DNA of 8,879 bases, taken from NCBI GenBank assembly GCA_003645215.1, contig QNEM01000069.1, positions 1-8,879 of the forward strand, in the 5' to 3' direction. Positions 5,573-8,879 of the stretch are shown here, piece by piece. This DNA comes from Gammaproteobacteria bacterium. GTDB taxonomy: Bacteria; Pseudomonadota; Gammaproteobacteria; Eutrophobiales; Eutrophobiaceae. Below the pieces are notes generated by a model. The model searched no databases. It saw only the letters and a list, made by a program, of their open reading frames with translations, and was not told the origin of the DNA. Within the stretch, counting starts at the first letter, position 1, and each line of letters opens with the position of its first letter. Both the position numbers and the translations under genes were made by a program.

Positions 5573-6727
5573 TTACAAATTTCTTACACTATCAAGTACA
5601 TGAATAGAACTAACTGCCTTCATCACCAAACCATAACTGACGTTTTCGAATGTCCGGAACACCATCAGAACGCCAGCATACTCCTCAGGTAATTCCACGT
5701 ATTCCGGCCTGGCATTGGGTCGACCCAGATAAGCAACCAGTGAAGAGTTATTTAAACTCTTCCCTGTTGCACTGACGAAATCATCTGGATGTACCTCATA
5801 ATTTCCTTTTGACTCTGTCGCTATCTCATCTCTGACAATATTACCACTTTGATAAATGCCCAGAATATTACCTACCTCAACGCCATCATTTTCGCCTACA
5901 TCAACCACGACAACCTGATATTGACCTATCTCGGCAACACCATTGATAACAGATAATATATTTGCATCAACATCATTCAGTGGAGCACTCGGAACAAATG
6001 TGTTACTGGCATCCTCATCAGATTCCAAAACGAGTCTGTCGCCATTAAGGATTTCCTGTTTAGACAGGATCACGATTGCTGAGGCAGGATCTCCCCGTTT
6101 CTCAATCACTACATCACCCAGGTAAAGTGCCTCATATCCCAGAACCCTGTCAGGATCCTTGCGTGTGTTAATGTATGCAGAGCCTTTTCGATATATTGAA
6201 TAACGGGTCTCAGCCGCATCATCATTCAGGCCCCTTACATATAACTTACTACCCGAACCCGATATCAGGTGTTGATCATAACTGGATACGACATAGGGCC
6301 AGCTAGACATTTCCGCATCAGTAACAATACGGGGACGGCTTAGAAACTGTTGTATAGCATCGACTGGGATTGTCGGGATAGCATCATCTCTGTCGTCAGA
6401 ACGTACAGCAGGAGATAGCCTGACATTACGACCATTGGTGACCATACCCGAACCACTAACACTTAAAAGTGGCTTCCCATCGATTATTGACAGAGAGACA
6501 ATATCACCTGGATAGATAAGATGCGGATCCGTAATCTGGGGGTTACCCTGCCAGATTGTTGGCCAATACCATGGTTCCTGTAAGAACCGCGCCGAGATGT
6601 CCCAGAGTGTATCGCCTTTCTGGACCACATAGTCGTCCGGGTGATCAGGATTTAGCTTTACCGTGTCAGCAACCGCAATAGATGCAAACGATAAAAATAC
6701 CAGTAAAAAATAGATTTTCTTAAACAT
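5573..6727 (-). CDS. tsaP: Secreted LysM-domain protein, probable TsaP (type IV pilus secretin-associated)
   Basis: The 384-residue protein starts with a signal peptide (1-20, FKK then a hydrophobic run, cleavage likely after AVA), so it is periplasmic. A LysM domain at about 32-80 (DYVVQKGDTLWDIS, then PGDIVSL) should bind peptidoglycan. The rest lacks a catalytic motif. The region from about 260 to 374, with VVVVDVGENDGVEVGNILGI at 272-291, resembles the FlgT-like C-terminal part of TsaP, the protein that ties the type IV pilus secretin PilQ to the cell wall. In Pseudomonas aeruginosa the TsaP gene (PA0020) also lies between def and dprA, which supports the call by synteny. The ATG has a good AAGG 8 bases upstream. 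It diverges from def and ends at a terminator. Calling it a general LysM protein is safer; the TsaP role is inference. Confidence 0.7.
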   Translation of the reverse strand: MFKKIYFLLVFLSFASIAVADTVKLNPDHPDDYVVQKGDTLWDISARFLQEPWYWPTIWQGNPQITDPHLIYPGDIVSLSIIDGKPLLSVSGSGMVTNGRNVRLSPAVRSDDRDDAIPTIPVDAIQQFLSRPRIVTDAEMSSWPYVVSSYDQHLISGSGSKLYVRGLNDDAAETRYSIYRKGSAYINTRKDPDRVLGYEALYLGDVVIEKRGDPASAIVILSKQEILNGDRLVLESDEDASNTFVPSAPLNDVDANILSVINGVAEIGQYQVVVVDVGENDGVEVGNILGIYQSGNIVRDEIATESKGNYEVHPDDFVSATGKSLNNSSLVAYLGRPNARPEYVELPEEYAGVLMVFRTFENVSYGLVMKAVSSIHVLDSVRNL

Positions 6728-6811
6728 GATTATTACCTTACGTACGTTCCTTAATGTAGATTAGCAAAAAAATACGCAAAATATAAGTAAGATCACACTT
6801 TATTCAGCTGT

Positions 6812-6842
6812 TTGTTACGAAAAAATCATTTTTCTGTATACT
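6812..6842 (+). promoter_or_regulatory. Candidate sigma70 promoter of def-fmt-rsmB
   Basis: A good -10 box TATACT (6837-6842, 5 of 6 matches) lies 36 bases before the def start. The best -35 candidate is TTGTTA (6812-6817, 4 of 6) with a long 19-base spacer. Transcription would start near 6849, leaving a leader of about 30 bases. The -10 box is the convincing part. Confidence 0.5.
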
Positions 6843-6878
6843 ATCAGTAAGTTACCTGACAAAGGAGTAAAACCCCCT

Positions 6879-7391
6879 GTGGCACTACTAGAAGTCCTGC
6901 ATTTCCCTGATAGCAGACTGCGTAAAAAGGCTGTTCCTGTCGAAAATGTAGATGAAAATTGCCACGCATTGGCGAAAGATATGCTGGAAACGATGTACGC
7001 TAATCGTGGTATTGGCCTTGCTGCAACACAGGTAAACATCCAGAAATGCCTTGTCGTTATTGATCTATCAGAAGACAAGAATGAATCTATGTGCTTGATT
7101 AATCCAGAGATTTTATCTTCTGAAGGGACTGAAGAAAGTCAGGAGGGCTGCCTGTCAGTCCCTGAATACTACGAAATGGTGACTCGCGCCGAGAAGATTA
7201 AATATCGATATATGGATCTCAATGGTGAAGTCATCGAAGATGATGCCGATGGTCTATTGGCTATCTGCATCCAGCACGAAATAGACCACCTTGATGGGAA
7301 ATTATTTATCGATTACCTGTCTCCCATGAAAAGACAGCGTTTACGCAAAAAGCTTGATAAACAAGAAAAATTTCAAGTACCCGTCCTCTGA
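6879..7391 (+). CDS. def: Peptide deformylase
   Basis: Def is the cytoplasmic metalloenzyme that removes the formyl group from the N-terminal methionine of new proteins. At 170 residues it matches the E. coli enzyme (169). All three motifs are present: GIGLAATQ at 44-51, EGCLS at 89-93 and QHEIDHLDG at 132-140. Metal ligands should be Cys91, His133 and His137, with Glu134 catalytic. The start is GTG, which fits the family N-terminus (MALLEVLHFPDSRLR). AAGGAG at 6862-6867 is 11 bases upstream, a long but workable spacing with a run of five C in between. It is the first gene of def-fmt-rsmB; fmt follows after 29 bases. Confidence 0.98.
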   Translation: MALLEVLHFPDSRLRKKAVPVENVDENCHALAKDMLETMYANRGIGLAATQVNIQKCLVVIDLSEDKNESMCLINPEILSSEGTEESQEGCLSVPEYYEMVTRAEKIKYRYMDLNGEVIEDDADGLLAICIQHEIDHLDGKLFIDYLSPMKRQRLRKKLDKQEKFQVPVL

Positions 7392-7420
7392 TTCAAAAAC
7401 TTCGTTCGGAATAAGCACAC

Positions 7421-8380
7421 ATGAAAAACCTGCGCCAGAGGGAATTGCCCCGGAATATATTGAATATAGCCTTCGCCGGCACACCTGAGCTGGCAACAAC
7501 CATATTGAAGGCAATACTGGAAAAATCGGAACATCAGATCAGAATGGTGCTAACCCAGCCCGACCGACCTTCCGGTCGGGGACGTAAGCTCACGGCAAGT
7601 CCTGTAAAAACACTGGCGCTTGAACATGGACTGGACATCCTGCAACCCTCTGCATCCGAATTAATTGCGCTGCAGGACAGGATCGCAGAGATGGATTTGA
7701 TGATAGTGGCCGCCTATGGAATGTTGTTACCTGAAACTATCCTGAATGCACCCAAATACGGTTGTATTAATATACATACCTCCCTGCTGCCCAGATGGAG
7801 GGGTGCGGCACCAATTCAGCGTGCCATCCAGGCAGGAGACGAGGAAACGGGCATCACTATCATGCAAATGGATATCGGTCTGGATACCGGCCCGATGCTG
7901 CTACAGAAGAAATGTCCAATAAACACAACTGATACATCAGCTAATCTACACGAAAGACTGGCTTCTCTTGGTAGTGAATGCATACTTGAAGTACTAGACA
8001 AAGTGATTCCGGGCAAGCTGGTGCCTGTTGACCAGGACGAATCACAGGCTTGTTATGCCGGGAAAATTACCAAATCCGAGGCCAGGATCGACTGGACTGA
8101 ATCTGCTATTAACATTAATTGTGCCATACGGGCTTTTAATCCTGCGCCTGTCTGCCATACGGAGCTGCAAGGCCTACCCCTTAGAATATGGCAGGCAGAG
8201 GTATCTGATATCGAAACTACTTCACCAGCGGGCGAGATCATTCAAACTGGCAAAGCGGGGATTGATGTCGCAACAGGCCAGGGCGTACTCAGAATTTTAC
8301 AATTACAGCCACAGGGTAAACGCGCCATGTCCGCAGCAGATTTTCTAAACGGCAATCCGAACTTCGGTGTCAACAATTAA
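7421..8380 (+). CDS. fmt: Methionyl-tRNA formyltransferase
   Basis: Fmt transfers a formyl group from 10-formyltetrahydrofolate to Met-tRNA(fMet), the step that Def later reverses on the protein. The 319-residue protein has the catalytic domain with FAGTPELA at 18-25, TQPDRPSGRGRKL at 45-57, and CINIHTSLLPRWRGAAPIQ at 115-133. The catalytic residues should be Asn117, His119 and Asp155 (MDIGLDTG), spaced as in E. coli Fmt. The C-terminal tRNA-binding domain follows (about 220-319, with IRAFNPAP and QPQGKRAMSA). Homologues usually begin only a few residues before the IAFAGTPE stretch, so the first 13 residues may not be translated: a TTG at 7460-7462, with GGAA 4 bases upstream, is an alternative. 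The ATG at 7421 has only a weak GGA. It overlaps rsmB by 14 bases. Confidence 0.97.
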   Translation: MKNLRQRELPRNILNIAFAGTPELATTILKAILEKSEHQIRMVLTQPDRPSGRGRKLTASPVKTLALEHGLDILQPSASELIALQDRIAEMDLMIVAAYGMLLPETILNAPKYGCINIHTSLLPRWRGAAPIQRAIQAGDEETGITIMQMDIGLDTGPMLLQKKCPINTTDTSANLHERLASLGSECILEVLDKVIPGKLVPVDQDESQACYAGKITKSEARIDWTESAININCAIRAFNPAPVCHTELQGLPLRIWQAEVSDIETTSPAGEIIQTGKAGIDVATGQGVLRILQLQPQGKRAMSAADFLNGNPNFGVNN

Positions 8381-8879
8381 TACAAAACCAGAATCCAGAC
8401 AGGCGCGTGCAGTCGCATCCAGAATTCTTGCAAAGGTATTTGCAGATCAACAATCTCTTGCGATATTAATGCCGCTTGACCTGGATCTGGTAACAGATCC
8501 ACGAGAACGTGCCCTCGCCCAGGCGCTTTGTTATGGCGTAATGCGCCATTATTTCAGTCTGAATTTTATCCTCAGTAGACTATTGGATAAGAAACTCAAA
8601 AAGAAAGATAGTGATGTCAAAGCACTTATCCTGATTGGCCTCTATCAACTTGATCATATGCGAACACCTGCCCACGCAGCTGTTTCGGCAAGCGTTGAAA
8701 GCTGTAAGGATTTGAAAAAAACCTGGGCAAAAAACCTGGTCAATGCCGTGTTAAGACGTTACCAGAGAGAACACGATAAATTTCCAGAGCTTATTGCTGA
8801 CAATGAATCAGCCAATAATGAGCATCCCGCCTGGCTGTTAGAAAACCTGAAAGATGAATACCCTCAACACTGGCAATAA
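8367..8879 (+). CDS. rsmB: 16S rRNA m5C967 methyltransferase RsmB, NusB-like N-terminal part only
   Basis: RsmB methylates C967 of 16S rRNA. The 170 residues match the NusB-like RNA-binding domain of RsmB: RAVASRILAKVF near 14-25, ALCYGVMRHY at 53-62, LIGLYQLDHMRTPAHAAVSA near 89-108, KNLVNAVLRRYQRE at 122-135 and HPAWLLENLKDEYPQHWQ at 153-170. E. coli RsmB continues past the equivalent of this point into a methyltransferase domain for over 400 residues in total. Here a TAA (8877-8879) follows directly at the last three bases of the window, so the methyltransferase part is missing from this frame. Either the gene is truncated by a frameshift or nonsense change, or there is a sequencing error. 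The start is GTG (8367-8369), overlapping the fmt stop, with no clear Shine-Dalgarno, consistent with translational coupling. Confidence 0.85.
   Translation: MSTINTKPESRQARAVASRILAKVFADQQSLAILMPLDLDLVTDPRERALAQALCYGVMRHYFSLNFILSRLLDKKLKKKDSDVKALILIGLYQLDHMRTPAHAAVSASVESCKDLKKTWAKNLVNAVLRRYQREHDKFPELIADNESANNEHPAWLLENLKDEYPQHWQ

Noticed and set aside
6793..6797. TCACA (TGTGA on the minus strand) upstream of the LysM gene as a CRP site
   Set aside because: Only half of the TGTGA-N6-TCACA palindrome is present; the other half does not match.
6728..6830. Promoter of the LysM gene in the divergent gap
   Set aside because: The AT-rich stretch gives several partial -10 matches (TATATT, TATTTT, TACATT), none with a matching -35 at 16-18 bases, so I could not choose one.
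7559..7580. GC-rich 8-bp hairpin inside fmt
   Set aside because: It falls on codons for the conserved QPDRPSGRGR motif, so the base pattern is explained by the protein; no T run follows.

Overview
The window comes from a gammaproteobacterium of moderate GC content. I infer this from gene order and protein similarity, because there is no rRNA gene or other direct taxonomic marker. Two conserved gammaproteobacterial blocks lie back to back. On the plus strand is def-fmt-rsmB. On the minus strand is a LysM gene (probable tsaP), then dprA-smg-topA-tsaC, a tRNA-Tyr/Gly/Thr cluster and the start of tuf. E. coli has a related layout (def-fmt-rsmB diverging from dprA-smg-yrdD-tsaC, and separately tyrU-glyT-thrT-tufB). 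A full-length topA here sits where E. coli carries yrdD, a small topoisomerase zinc-ribbon protein.

Layout from left to right. Positions 1-109 hold the first 36 codons of EF-Tu (minus strand). Positions 181-513 hold tRNA-Thr(GGT), tRNA-Gly(TCC) and tRNA-Tyr(GTA), all minus strand. They are transcribed Tyr-Gly-Thr-tuf from a recognisable sigma70 promoter at 528-556 that has a GC-rich discriminator. Positions 605-5379 hold tsaC, topA, smg and dprA, all minus strand. Positions 5380-5572 form a gap with a 12-bp Rho-independent terminator, a candidate dprA promoter and an unexplained open frame that overlaps the dprA start. Positions 5573-6727 hold the secreted LysM protein. Positions 6728-6878 form a divergent promoter region. 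Positions 6879-8879 hold def, fmt and an rsmB reading frame. The rsmB frame stops, with a TAA in the last three bases of the window, after only its NusB-like N-terminal part.

How the genes work together. Most of them serve translation. Fmt formylates the initiator tRNA and Def removes the formyl group from new proteins. RsmB methylates 16S rRNA. TsaC starts t6A synthesis on ANN-decoding tRNAs, which include the tRNA-Thr encoded nearby. EF-Tu carries the charged tRNAs. DprA handles incoming single-stranded DNA in transformation, and the LysM protein resembles TsaP, which anchors the type IV pilus secretin, so this pair suggests a link to DNA uptake. TopA relaxes negative supercoils.

I see no mobile element, CRISPR array, phage gene or defence system, and no clearly new multi-gene system. 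The points most worth a second look are the truncated rsmB frame, the 71-codon open frame ahead of dprA, the zinc-ribbon-free TopA with a lysine tail, a hairpin over the tuf ribosome binding site, and an encoded tandem CCA on tRNA-Tyr.
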